The translations under genes and the position numbers were made by a program. A DNA stretch of 17,711 nucleotides from an uncultured Kineothrix sp. (GTDB taxonomy: Bacteria > Bacillota > Clostridia > Lachnospirales > Lachnospiraceae): contig CAJUMD010000068.1 of the NCBI GenBank assembly GCA_910587275.1, positions 1-17,711 of the forward strand, written 5' to 3'. Position 1 is the first letter of the stretch, and the number at the start of each line of letters is the position of its first letter. This document shows positions 1 through 6,381 of this stretch, one piece after another. The notes under the pieces were generated by a model that saw only the letters and a list, made by a program, of their open reading frames with translations, ran no database searches and had not been told where the DNA came from.

Positions 1-129
1 GGGCATCCATGCCCGATTTCCCTTAGTTCTCCACATTCTGTTAAGAAAAACTCCGCCGAAAACGAAGCACGGAAAATCCGGGACAGACTCTCCCGCTGCC
101 GCCGCCCCGCAAAAAACTCCCTCCCGTGC
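1..129. repeat. Right part of a large palindromic dispersed element (copy 1, cut by the window edge)
   Basis: Bases 67-129 match the reverse complement of 17481-17543 at 59 of 63 positions. Bases 1-73 align directly with 17639-17711 with one single-base gap and roughly three quarters identity. The same material therefore occurs at both ends of the window, and in the other copy it forms the two arms of a palindrome. The first 14 bases form a hairpin (GGGCA, loop TCCA, TGCCC), which corresponds to a TCCN-loop hairpin in the other copy. No open reading frame here looks like a protein. I read it as the right half of a non-coding repeat element of roughly 290 bases; the left half would lie outside the window. 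Confidence 0.75.
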
Positions 130-211
130 TGGGTAAAAAGGGAATGGCGCAATACGGCGTTTCATTTTAACTTAACCGCTTTCCTTTTTCTATCGGATTT
201 TGCGGATACCA
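130..211. other. Short spacer between two repeat elements, nothing recognised
   Basis: An AT-richer stretch joins the edge element to the fold-back at 212. It has a weak inverted A/T-rich similarity (AAAAAGG near 136 and CCTTTTT near 184) but no convincing gene, promoter or terminator. It does not contain the missing C-terminal half of the truncated gene at 498-1187. Confidence 0.4.
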
Positions 212-470
212 GCGTCGAAGAAAGCCTGCCTCCACTGCCCCGTCCCTGTCTCCCGGTTTTTGGGTGCCGCACCGGCTGGGGGAACGGTATGTCTCAATTC
301 AGACCGTCGGAAAACGCCGGTACTTAGTGAGGTCTTTTACGAACTTAGTACCGCTGCGTTTGACGCCGAGCGAAAGCGTGTCTGAATGAGACATACCGTT
401 CCCCAGCCGGTGCGGCACCCAAAAACCGGGAGGCAGGGACGGGGCAGTGGAGGCAGGCTTTCTTTGACGC
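212..470. repeat. Long fold-back element: ~91-base near-perfect inverted repeat with 75-base loop
   Basis: The left arm 212-304 and right arm 380-470 are reverse complements apart from two substitutions and two single-base indels. The 75-base loop (305-379) is itself partly palindromic: AAACGC-CGGTACT at 312-324 pairs with AGTACCG at 347-353 and GCGTTT at 356-361. The loop also carries a direct repeat ACTTAGT at 322-328 and 343-349. The short reading frames through it are by-products of the palindrome and show no protein-like features. No target-site duplication is evident at the outer ends. It resembles a miniature fold-back element or structured intergenic repeat. From memory, the ACTTAGT-containing loop resembles sequences repeated in Lachnospiraceae genomes, but I could not check this. 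Confidence 0.8.
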
Positions 471-497
471 GTCCTCCCACCAAAAATGATGGTCTCG

Positions 498-1187
498 CTA
501 CCACTCCGTATATACCCTGTTTAGCGTTACGGACATGATGGCGAGTATATTGGCATAGATTGCATTTTCCGGCCATGTGGCATAGACTTCGGAAGATGCC
601 ACATTTTTGATGTAGTCCTTATATCTGACATAGTAATTCGGCGCCGTGGTATCGCTTGGCGCGCCGTCGTGAACTACCACAAATTCAGGGATGACTACCC
701 TGCTAAGTACGATTTCCCCCGTCTCGTCCATGGGTTTGATCTCATCCTCCGGTATCTTCGGCGGGTATTCCCCGTACAGCGTATGGTCGGGAATGACAAT
801 GGTTTCCTCCTCCTGTTCTTCCATTTCCACCGGTATCATTTCCACGGGCTGGAGCGCCAGTGTGCCCGCTAAAATCTCCGTTCCCGATATCATGACCGGC
901 TCATACCCCTGCGCATTTACTTCAATGTTGTATTCCGAATAAGGCTGGTCGCTGCCCGGTTCCTGGCTGTATTCCGGCGGCGGCGCGGGAAGCCCTATTT
1001 CCTCGGTTTGTCCCGATATGTCGGTATCCAGCGTTTCTATGATGGAATCCGGCATCCCCTTATAGGAAATCTTCACTGTGGCGTCACGGATGGGAATCAT
1101 TCCCACGGAGGATGTGACATTGACTTTCAGGTTGCCCGAATAAGGGCTGTCAACCCTCTGTGCGGCATGAATGATGTTTATGGGCAT
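498..1187 (-). pseudogene. Spore-cortex-lytic-type peptidoglycan-binding protein, C-terminally truncated
   Basis: The 229-residue product starts MPINIIHAAQRV and carries VYATWPENAIYANILAIMS and TLNRVYTEW. I recognise these from Lachnospiraceae proteins annotated as spore cortex-lytic or peptidoglycan-binding. By recollection those are roughly 430-450 residues and continue after RVYTEW into a hydrolase-like region and a C-terminal peptidoglycan-binding domain. Here a TAG stop follows the W codon directly, and the 27 bases to the fold-back at 470 do not resume the homology in any frame. Residues 10-130 look like a beta-rich carboxypeptidase-regulatory-like domain followed by an acidic, proline-rich linker. 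There is no signal peptide. The ATG is chosen by the family N-terminus and by AGAGG seven bases upstream. The loss of the catalytic half suggests a remnant, though a functional short form cannot be excluded. Confidence 0.7.
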
Positions 1188-1233
1188 AAAAAAACCTCTG
1201 CATATTTGTTTACCACATTATATGCAGAGGTTT
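1188..1233 (-). terminator. htpG terminator abutting the next start codon
   Basis: A 13-base perfect stem (1221-1233 with 1192-1204, 14 with the adjoining A-T pair) has a 14-base loop and is followed on the minus strand by a run of seven T that ends directly at the ATG of the downstream gene (1185-1187). It lies 61 bases past the htpG stop and is a classic intrinsic terminator. The 3' arm also contains the downstream gene's AGAGG ribosome binding site (1195-1199). Confidence 0.88.
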
Positions 1234-1245
1234 GGGGGCTGTGCA
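1217..1245 (-). promoter_or_regulatory. Sigma-A-like promoter inside the htpG terminator for the downstream gene
   Basis: On the minus strand, TATAAT (1217-1222) is preceded by a 17-base spacer and TGCACA (1240-1245, 4 of 6 to consensus). Transcription would start near 1210, in the terminator loop, giving a leader of roughly 20 bases. That transcript would lack the 5' arm of the hairpin and so leave the RBS free. The -10 is perfect and the -35 only fair. Confidence 0.5.
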
Positions 1246-1293
1246 TCGCCGGAGCGTTTCTGGAAAATGCTCCAAAAAGCCGCGGCAGACCGT

Positions 1294-3486
1294 TTATTTC
1301 GTAAGCATCATCATAATCTCGTTGCTTCTTGCGACGAACTTCGTCATGGCTTCCGGCGCAAGCGGTGCGTTCTGTATCTGCGCCAGGTCGTATAACTGTT
1401 CGCAGATCATCGTCACGTTCTCCCCTTCCTTATGCTCCAGTACATACTGTACCAACGGATGGTTTGCATTGAGGATGAGGGTCTCCCCTTCTTTTCCGAA
1501 CATTCCCATGTCCGCGCCGTTCATGGAATACATGCGCATCATATCCTGCATACGCCTGCTTTCCTCGGAAACCGTAATCATGGAGGAAACTTTTTTGTTC
1601 TTTAATTTCTCCACTTTCACCGTAAGATTTTCTTTTTTCAGCGCTTTTTTCATTATCTTGGCGATTTCTTCCGCCTGTTCTTCCATTTCCTTTGCGGCTT
1701 TCTTTGAAGTCTTCGCTTTTAAGGAATCCGTTAAGTCGGCATCGATGCGCATAAAACGGATGCCTTCGTTTTTCGCTTCCAGTTGGGATATGAAAGGCTG
1801 GTCGATGCTGTGGGTTAAAATCACCGCATCCATTTTCGCCGCCTTAAACATGTTAATATACTGGCTCTGCTGCTGTTCGTCGGTGACGTAGTAGATGATT
1901 TTCTCCTTCTTTTCTTCGTCTTCCCCATCTTCCGCGTCATCCGCATCTTCGTCCACGATTTCCGCTTCTACACGGTTGCCGTCTTCGTCCACGGCTTCTG
2001 CCTGTGCATCTTCCTGTCCGCCGGCATCTTCTCCCGTATTTGCATCCGTCTCCGCATCCGGGTTTTCCGCCGTTTCCCCTTTTTCACTGCCGTCTTCCAC
2101 CACTTCGGCATCCACCCGGTTTCCGTTTTCATCCGTGGCATTCTCCCCGTTATCCGTCTTGCCGACCTCCAGACAGTCGGGCAGGGTCAGGTATTTGCCT
2201 TCCAGATTGCGGAACAGGATGTAATCCGTCATCTTCTCACAGAACTTGTCGTCCTTTAAACAGCCGAACTTAATGAACGGTCCGATATCATCCCAGTATT
2301 TATCGTATTCTTCTTTTTCCGTCTTGCACATGCCGGACAGTTTATCCGCCACCTTCTTGGATATATAGTCGGAAATCTTCTTCACAAACCCGTCGTTTTG
2401 CAGCGCGCTCCTGGATACGTTTAACGGCAGGTCCGGGCAGTCTATGACACCCTTTAACAGAAGCAGGAATTCCGGTATCACTTCCTTAATATTGTCCGCG
2501 ATAAATACCTGGTTATTGTACAGTTTAATCGTTCCCTCAATGGACTCATATTCCATGTTGATTTTCGGGAAATAAAGGATTCCCTTTAAGTTAAACGGAT
2601 AATCCATGTTTAAGTGTATCCAGAACAACGGTTCCTTGTAATCCTGGAATACCTTGCGGTAAAATTCCAAATATTCTTCCTTCGTGCACTCGTTGGGGTG
2701 TTTTGCCCACAAAGGCGTGGTCTCGTTTAACAGCTCCGGCCGTTTTACGATTTTTAATTTCTGCTCGTCTTCCTCTTTCTCCTTCGCAATCTCCTCCACT
2801 ACCGTATCGGTATCCAGCTTTTCTTCCGCCTTAATCGTCTGGGTTTCCGTGGTGTTTGCTTTTTCAAGGTAAATTTCCGTAGGCATGAAAGAGCAATATT
2901 TCTTAATGACTTCCCTCGCCTTGTACTCATTGCAGAACTCCAGGCAGTCTTCATTGATAAAGAGCGTAATCTCCGTCCCTATTTCCGTGCGGGAACCTTC
3001 TTCCATATCGAACTCCGTACCGCCGTCGCATTCCCAATGTACCGGCGCCGCCCCCTCTTTATAGGAAAGGGAATCGATGTGCACCCGGTCCGCCACCATG
3101 AATGCGGAGTAAAAGCCCAAACCGAAATGCCCGATAATCTGGTCCTCATTCGTCTTGTCCTTATATTTTTCAAAGAAATCCGTTGCGCCGGAAAAAGCGA
3201 TTTGGTTAATGTACTCCTCCACTTCCTCCGCCGTCATGCCGATGCCGTTATCGATAAATTTTAACGTCTTCTCCTCCGGATTCACGATAACCTTAATCTT
3301 CGCCTTAAAATCGTCCGGCAGGGTGCATTCCCCCATCATCTCCAGCTTCTTTAACTTTGTAATCGCGTCGCATCCGTTGGAAATAAGCTCCCTCATGAAA
3401 ATGTCATGGTCGGAATACAGCCATTTCTTGATAATCGGAAAAATATTATCGCTGTTGATTGATAAATTACCATGCTTTGCTGCCAT
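1294..3486 (-). CDS. htpG: Molecular chaperone HtpG (bacterial Hsp90)
   Basis: An ATP-dependent cytosolic dimeric chaperone. The N-terminal GHKL ATPase is clear: RELISNGCDA near residue 35, DNGIGM, and GHFGLGFYSAFMVADRV. The middle domain has LPLNVSRSALQ, whose arginine contacts ATP in this family. The C-terminal dimerisation domain ends at about residue 730. I start at ATG 3484-3486 (MAAKHGNL) because AGGGAA sits nine bases upstream; a GTG three codons earlier lies directly against that RBS. The protein is longer than the usual 620-660 residues because of an acidic insertion at about 443-525, which carries two related segments (DENGNRVDAEVV and DEDGNRVEAEIV) 48 residues apart. It is transcribed alone from a CIRCE-controlled promoter and ends at the hairpin at 1188-1233. 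Confidence 0.97.
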   Translation of the reverse strand: MAAKHGNLSINSDNIFPIIKKWLYSDHDIFMRELISNGCDAITKLKKLEMMGECTLPDDFKAKIKVIVNPEEKTLKFIDNGIGMTAEEVEEYINQIAFSGATDFFEKYKDKTNEDQIIGHFGLGFYSAFMVADRVHIDSLSYKEGAAPVHWECDGGTEFDMEEGSRTEIGTEITLFINEDCLEFCNEYKAREVIKKYCSFMPTEIYLEKANTTETQTIKAEEKLDTDTVVEEIAKEKEEDEQKLKIVKRPELLNETTPLWAKHPNECTKEEYLEFYRKVFQDYKEPLFWIHLNMDYPFNLKGILYFPKINMEYESIEGTIKLYNNQVFIADNIKEVIPEFLLLLKGVIDCPDLPLNVSRSALQNDGFVKKISDYISKKVADKLSGMCKTEKEEYDKYWDDIGPFIKFGCLKDDKFCEKMTDYILFRNLEGKYLTLPDCLEVGKTDNGENATDENGNRVDAEVVEDGSEKGETAENPDAETDANTGEDAGGQEDAQAEAVDEDGNRVEAEIVDEDADDAEDGEDEEKKEKIIYYVTDEQQQSQYINMFKAAKMDAVILTHSIDQPFISQLEAKNEGIRFMRIDADLTDSLKAKTSKKAAKEMEEQAEEIAKIMKKALKKENLTVKVEKLKNKKVSSMITVSEESRRMQDMMRMYSMNGADMGMFGKEGETLILNANHPLVQYVLEHKEGENVTMICEQLYDLAQIQNAPLAPEAMTKFVARSNEIMMMLTK

Positions 3487-3584
3487 TTTACACACTTCCC
3501 TTTCTTTTTACATTTTTCATTCTTCCTGTTTTTCTTTTTTCCAAACATTCCGTTCCTGACGGTTGTCCACCGCCGCATAATCAA

Positions 3585-3613
3585 AGTTTAATTCCGCACG
3601 CAAAAAAAGTCAA
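3585..3613 (-). promoter_or_regulatory. htpG sigma-A promoter
   Basis: On the minus strand TTGACT (3608-3613), a 17-base spacer and TAAACT (3585-3590) lie about 90 bases before the htpG start. The -35 is 5 of 6 to consensus and the -10 is 4 of 6. The -35 begins seven bases after the CIRCE palindrome. Confidence 0.7.
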
Positions 3614-3620
3614 GAAAAAA

Positions 3621-3647
3621 TTAGCACTCATTTATGATGAGTGCTAA
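3621..3647. promoter_or_regulatory. CIRCE operator (HrcA binding site)
   Basis: TTAGCACTC, nine bases, GAGTGCTAA: a full match to the CIRCE consensus, with both nine-base arms perfect. HrcA binding here would repress htpG until heat or misfolded protein titrates its GroEL-dependent activity; that role is established for CIRCE in Firmicutes, usually at dnaK and groE operons. The operator lies just upstream of the best -35 box rather than over the start site, so either repression works from upstream or a second promoter exists. Confidence 0.95.
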
Positions 3648-3777
3648 TAACATTCCTTTTTCCCTGTATCCATGCGGCTTTGCGGATTTCTAAAATTTTC
3701 GTAAACTGCTGCCCGCTCCCGCAAAATGCGGCATACCTCCTGCCGGAAACATTTCCCGGCACGTTTCATCCGATTCC
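3648..3777 (-). other. Spacer between the PpiC gene and CIRCE, weak hairpins only
   Basis: Minus-strand transcripts leaving the PpiC gene meet two small GC-rich hairpins: TGCCGG...CCGGCA at about 3740-3763, and CCGCA with TGCGG at about 3719-3732. Neither is followed by a T run, so no convincing terminator separates the sbcDC-side operon from htpG. Some read-through into htpG is therefore possible. Confidence 0.4.
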
Positions 3778-4884
3778 CTACGAATCCTCCGCAAAATATT
3801 CCCCATACACATCGAAGAAATCCGCCGTCTTCACCTGCGGGTCATGGATAAAAGCCACCTCTCCCCAGGCTTCTTCGTTCAGGTTTCTCGTCAATGATTT
3901 TACGAACGTATCGTATTCCTGCCCGAATACCTCTTTCTTACGCTGTTCCACGATTTTCACTTTATTGGCGTCCGTTTCCGCCCGGTCAAAAGTGCTGATG
4001 CATTTAATGATATGATAGCCGGATTTCGTCTCCACAATACCGCTGATTTCCCCCGTCCCCAAATTAAAGGCAGCTTCCTCCAGCGCCGGTTCCATGTCCC
4101 CCTTGCCAAAGGAATACGTCCCTTTGCTGTCCTCGCTGTAACGTTCCACTAACTGTTCAAAATCCGTCTCCCCGTCCCGTGCCAAATCCAGGATTTCCTT
4201 CGCCTGCGCATATGCCGCCGCTTTCGCGGATTCCGTATACCCGATTTTCTCCCCGGCCCCGTTCAGGGCATAAGTTTTAATTAATACATGCTGTACCTTA
4301 ATGGTACGCGCCTCGTCGTCGCTGATTTCCGGGTTGATGTCCCGGATAATGAAGTTGTAAACCTTATTGGCAAGCCCGTATTCCATGTAAAGCCCTTCAA
4401 TGATTTCCGGCGTCACTCCCATCAGTTCCCGTTCCTTTTCATTTAAGGATCCGTAATAAACCCCTGCCGCTTCCGACGCACGCTCTTTCTCCTGCTCCGA
4501 CAGTTCCACCCCGTACTGCTCCGCCAGCAGGTTCATGGATTTAATCTGGGCAATCCGCGCCAGCGCCGTATCCTTGATATTCTGCTCCAGGGTCATGCCC
4601 TTCATGTCTACTTCCCAGATTTCCGCCCCGTACACGCTCTCATACTGGTTCTGGGTGTTGGTCAGGTACACCATGATTTCCGGCAGGGTACAGGAAATGC
4701 TTTCGATACGGAAAATCTCATCTTTCGCAAAACCGGTGGTCAACACCACCTTCGTATCGGCGTCTTCCTTCTCCCCGCAGCCCGCCATGGCGCCTGCGGC
4801 AAGAAAGAGTGCGGACAGCAGGGCTGCCGTCTTCAGCCGCCTCCCTGCCTTTGTGCGTGATACGCCTTTTCCTTCCCACTTCAT
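3778..4884 (-). CDS. PpiC-type peptidylprolyl isomerase lipoprotein (PrsA/SurA-like)
   Basis: The 368-residue product begins with a basic n-region and hydrophobic core (TAALLSALFLAAGAMAGC), with lipobox Cys at 36, so it should be a membrane-anchored extracytoplasmic lipoprotein. Residues around 60-170 resemble the helical SurA-N type chaperone region. A parvulin/PpiC domain spans about 192-295 (VQHVLIKT, ERYSEDSKGTYSFGKGDM, ETKSGYHIIKC). The expected job is catalysing prolyl isomerisation and folding of exported proteins, as PrsA does. Its ATG is three bases after the stop of the upstream flavoprotein gene and its weak GGGGCGG RBS lies in that gene's end, so translation is probably coupled. 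The operon partners give no specific substrate. The family call is firm; the specific name prsA is not assigned. Confidence 0.9.
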   Translation of the reverse strand: MKWEGKGVSRTKAGRRLKTAALLSALFLAAGAMAGCGEKEDADTKVVLTTGFAKDEIFRIESISCTLPEIMVYLTNTQNQYESVYGAEIWEVDMKGMTLEQNIKDTALARIAQIKSMNLLAEQYGVELSEQEKERASEAAGVYYGSLNEKERELMGVTPEIIEGLYMEYGLANKVYNFIIRDINPEISDDEARTIKVQHVLIKTYALNGAGEKIGYTESAKAAAYAQAKEILDLARDGETDFEQLVERYSEDSKGTYSFGKGDMEPALEEAAFNLGTGEISGIVETKSGYHIIKCISTFDRAETDANKVKIVEQRKKEVFGQEYDTFVKSLTRNLNEEAWGEVAFIHDPQVKTADFFDVYGEYFAEDS

Positions 4885-4887
4885 TGC

Positions 4888-6291
4888 TTACCGCCCCATT
4901 CCTTCCAAAATACTCCTTGCCACACAGATTCCGTTTGCCGATGCCTGCTGCAGCCCCCTGGTTACGCCTGCGCCGTCACCAATGGCACGCAGTCCTTTTA
5001 AACTCGTTTCAAACCCACGGTCCACCACCACGCGGTTGGAATAAAATTTCACTTCCACACCGTATAACAGTGTCTCGTCCGATGCAATCCCCGGCGTCAC
5101 CTTGTCCAAAGCCTCCAGCATCTCCTGGATGTCCACCATAATCCTGTGGGGAAATACCAAAGACAAATCCCCCGGTACCGCATCTTTTAACGTGGGAATT
5201 AAATTGTTGCGGCAGAGCCGCTCCTCCGTGGTTCTCCTGCCTTTCTTAAAATCCCCGAACGTCTGCACCATGATTTTACCGCCGCAGAGCATGTTGGATA
5301 ACTGCGCAATCTGCTTCCCGTACTCAATGGGCGTCTTGAAAGGTTTTGTAAAATTCTTGGAAACCAAAATCGCAAAGTTGGTGTTGTTCGTCTTGTAATC
5401 CCTGGATTTATAGGCATGGCCGTTGACCACCGCCAGACCTCCTTCATAATATTCCGTCGCCACCTCGCCGGACGGATTGGTACAGAATGTCCGCACCTTG
5501 TCGTCAAACGTGGGCGCATACAATACCAGCTTCGCTTCATACAGATTTTCATTCAGGTACTGCATGACCTCGTCCCGCACCTCCACGCGCACGCCGATAT
5601 CCACCGTCCCCGGCGCCGTCTCGATGCCGAGTTCCCCGCACTTATCCTTAAACCAGTCCGCACCCTCGCGCCCGACCGCAGCCACGATTTCCCCCGCATA
5701 ATAGTTTTCCCCCTTATCCGTGGTAATCCCTACCGCCCTGCCGTCTTCCACAAGAATCTGTTCCACCATGGTCTGGAACAGGAGCGTCACGCCCTTTTCC
5801 TCCAGGTGTTTTTGCAGTTTGGAATAAATCTTATACCCTTCCTCCGTACCCAAATGCCGGATGGGGCACTCAATCAGCTTTAAATTGGCATTGATTGCCG
5901 CCTTGCGGATTTCCCGGATTTCCTTTGCCTTGTCCGCACCGTAAACATTCCGGTCGGCGCCGAATTTTAAATAAACGGCATCCGATTCCCGGATTAATTC
6001 CACCGTTTCCCCATAACCGAGAATCGCCGGCAGGTTACCGCCCACATCCGGCGACAGAGACAATTTGCCGTCGGAGAAAGCCCCCGCCCCGGCAAACCCT
6101 GTGGTTATGGAGCACGGCTTGCAGCCCACGCACTGTTTCGTTACCCGCTTCGGACAGTTGCGTTTCTCGATGGAGCGTCCTTTCTCCACCACCAGCACCT
6201 TAAGGTCCTGCTTTTTTTCCATTAACTCATAAGCGCAGAAAATCCCGCCCGGTCCCGCGCCGATGATAATCACGTCAAATTCGTGTTCCAT
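4888..6291 (-). CDS. FAD-dependent dehydrogenase, COG2509-like family
   Basis: The 467-residue product opens with a Rossmann dinucleotide-binding motif (VIIIGAGPGGIFCAYEL) followed by VVEKGRSIEKR. A cysteine cluster, CPKRVTKQCVGCKPC, lies at about 45-59. The C-terminal FAD motif is LRAIGDGAGVTRGLQQASANG. GFAGAGAFSDGKLSLSPDVGG is typical of this family of uncharacterised flavoproteins; the substrate is unknown. The Cys cluster could bind metal or be redox active, but that is inference. I start at ATG 6289-6291, preceded by AAAGGAAAG and beginning EFDVIIIGAG as the family does. An open extension upstream (TTG at 6363) runs through a tandem repeat and has no RBS. The gene sits between sbcC and the PpiC lipoprotein gene in one apparent operon. 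Confidence 0.92.
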   Translation of the reverse strand: MEHEFDVIIIGAGPGGIFCAYELMEKKQDLKVLVVEKGRSIEKRNCPKRVTKQCVGCKPCSITTGFAGAGAFSDGKLSLSPDVGGNLPAILGYGETVELIRESDAVYLKFGADRNVYGADKAKEIREIRKAAINANLKLIECPIRHLGTEEGYKIYSKLQKHLEEKGVTLLFQTMVEQILVEDGRAVGITTDKGENYYAGEIVAAVGREGADWFKDKCGELGIETAPGTVDIGVRVEVRDEVMQYLNENLYEAKLVLYAPTFDDKVRTFCTNPSGEVATEYYEGGLAVVNGHAYKSRDYKTNNTNFAILVSKNFTKPFKTPIEYGKQIAQLSNMLCGGKIMVQTFGDFKKGRRTTEERLCRNNLIPTLKDAVPGDLSLVFPHRIMVDIQEMLEALDKVTPGIASDETLLYGVEVKFYSNRVVVDRGFETSLKGLRAIGDGAGVTRGLQQASANGICVARSILEGMGR

Positions 6292-6371
6292 ACTTTTCTT
6301 TCCTTTCTTTTCTTTCCAATACCCACCAATACCCACCAATACCCAATACCCACCAATACCCAATACGGCAT
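6270..6371 (-). CDS. Possible 33-residue hydrophobic-basic peptide encoded by a tandem repeat
   Basis: Ten bases after the sbcC stop an ATG (6369-6371) is preceded by AAGGA at good spacing (four bases). The frame reads MPYWVLVGIGYWWVLVGIG, then a basic KKRKERK stretch, and stops with TGA at 6270-6272, inside the start of the flavoprotein gene (22-base overlap, different frame). The first 19 residues are encoded by the 7/10-base repeat and could span a membrane. No family is recognised. It could be a real small membrane peptide, a leader affecting flavoprotein translation, or chance: the repeat has no stop codon in any frame, which weakens the coding argument. The RBS and spacing are the only positive evidence. 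Confidence 0.3.
   Translation of the reverse strand: MPYWVLVGIGYWWVLVGIGKKRKERKVWNTNLT
6316..6366. repeat. Tandem repeat of mixed 7- and 10-base units
   Basis: On the plus strand the array is CCAATAC and CCACCAATAC in the order 7-10-10-7-10-7, all perfect copies, 51 bases in total. It occupies most of the 90-base gap between sbcC and the flavoprotein gene. Perfect short repeats like these are prone to slipped-strand change. Each unit length is 1 modulo 3, so any gain or loss of one unit shifts the reading frame. Confidence 0.95.
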
Positions 6372-6381
6372 GTCTTCCTTA

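Noticed and set aside
200..385. Short plus-strand frame across the fold-back
   Set aside because: Its ends are in the palindrome arm and loop; the same peptide segments appear in the opposite arm, so it is a by-product of the repeat.
337..576. Minus-strand frame linking the truncated gene region to the fold-back
   Set aside because: It starts out of frame within the truncated gene and reads into the palindrome; it does not restore the family sequence, so it is not evidence of a simple frameshift.
3487..3495. GTG start for htpG three codons upstream
   Set aside because: The AGGGAA site directly abuts this GTG, too close for use, while it is well placed for the ATG at 3486.
3393..3584. 63-codon minus-strand frame at the htpG leader
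   Set aside because: No ribosome binding site, overlaps htpG in another frame, and the lysine-rich stretch reflects the A-rich leader.
6316..6366. CRISPR-like array
   Set aside because: Units are only 7 and 10 bases with no unique spacers and no cas genes nearby.
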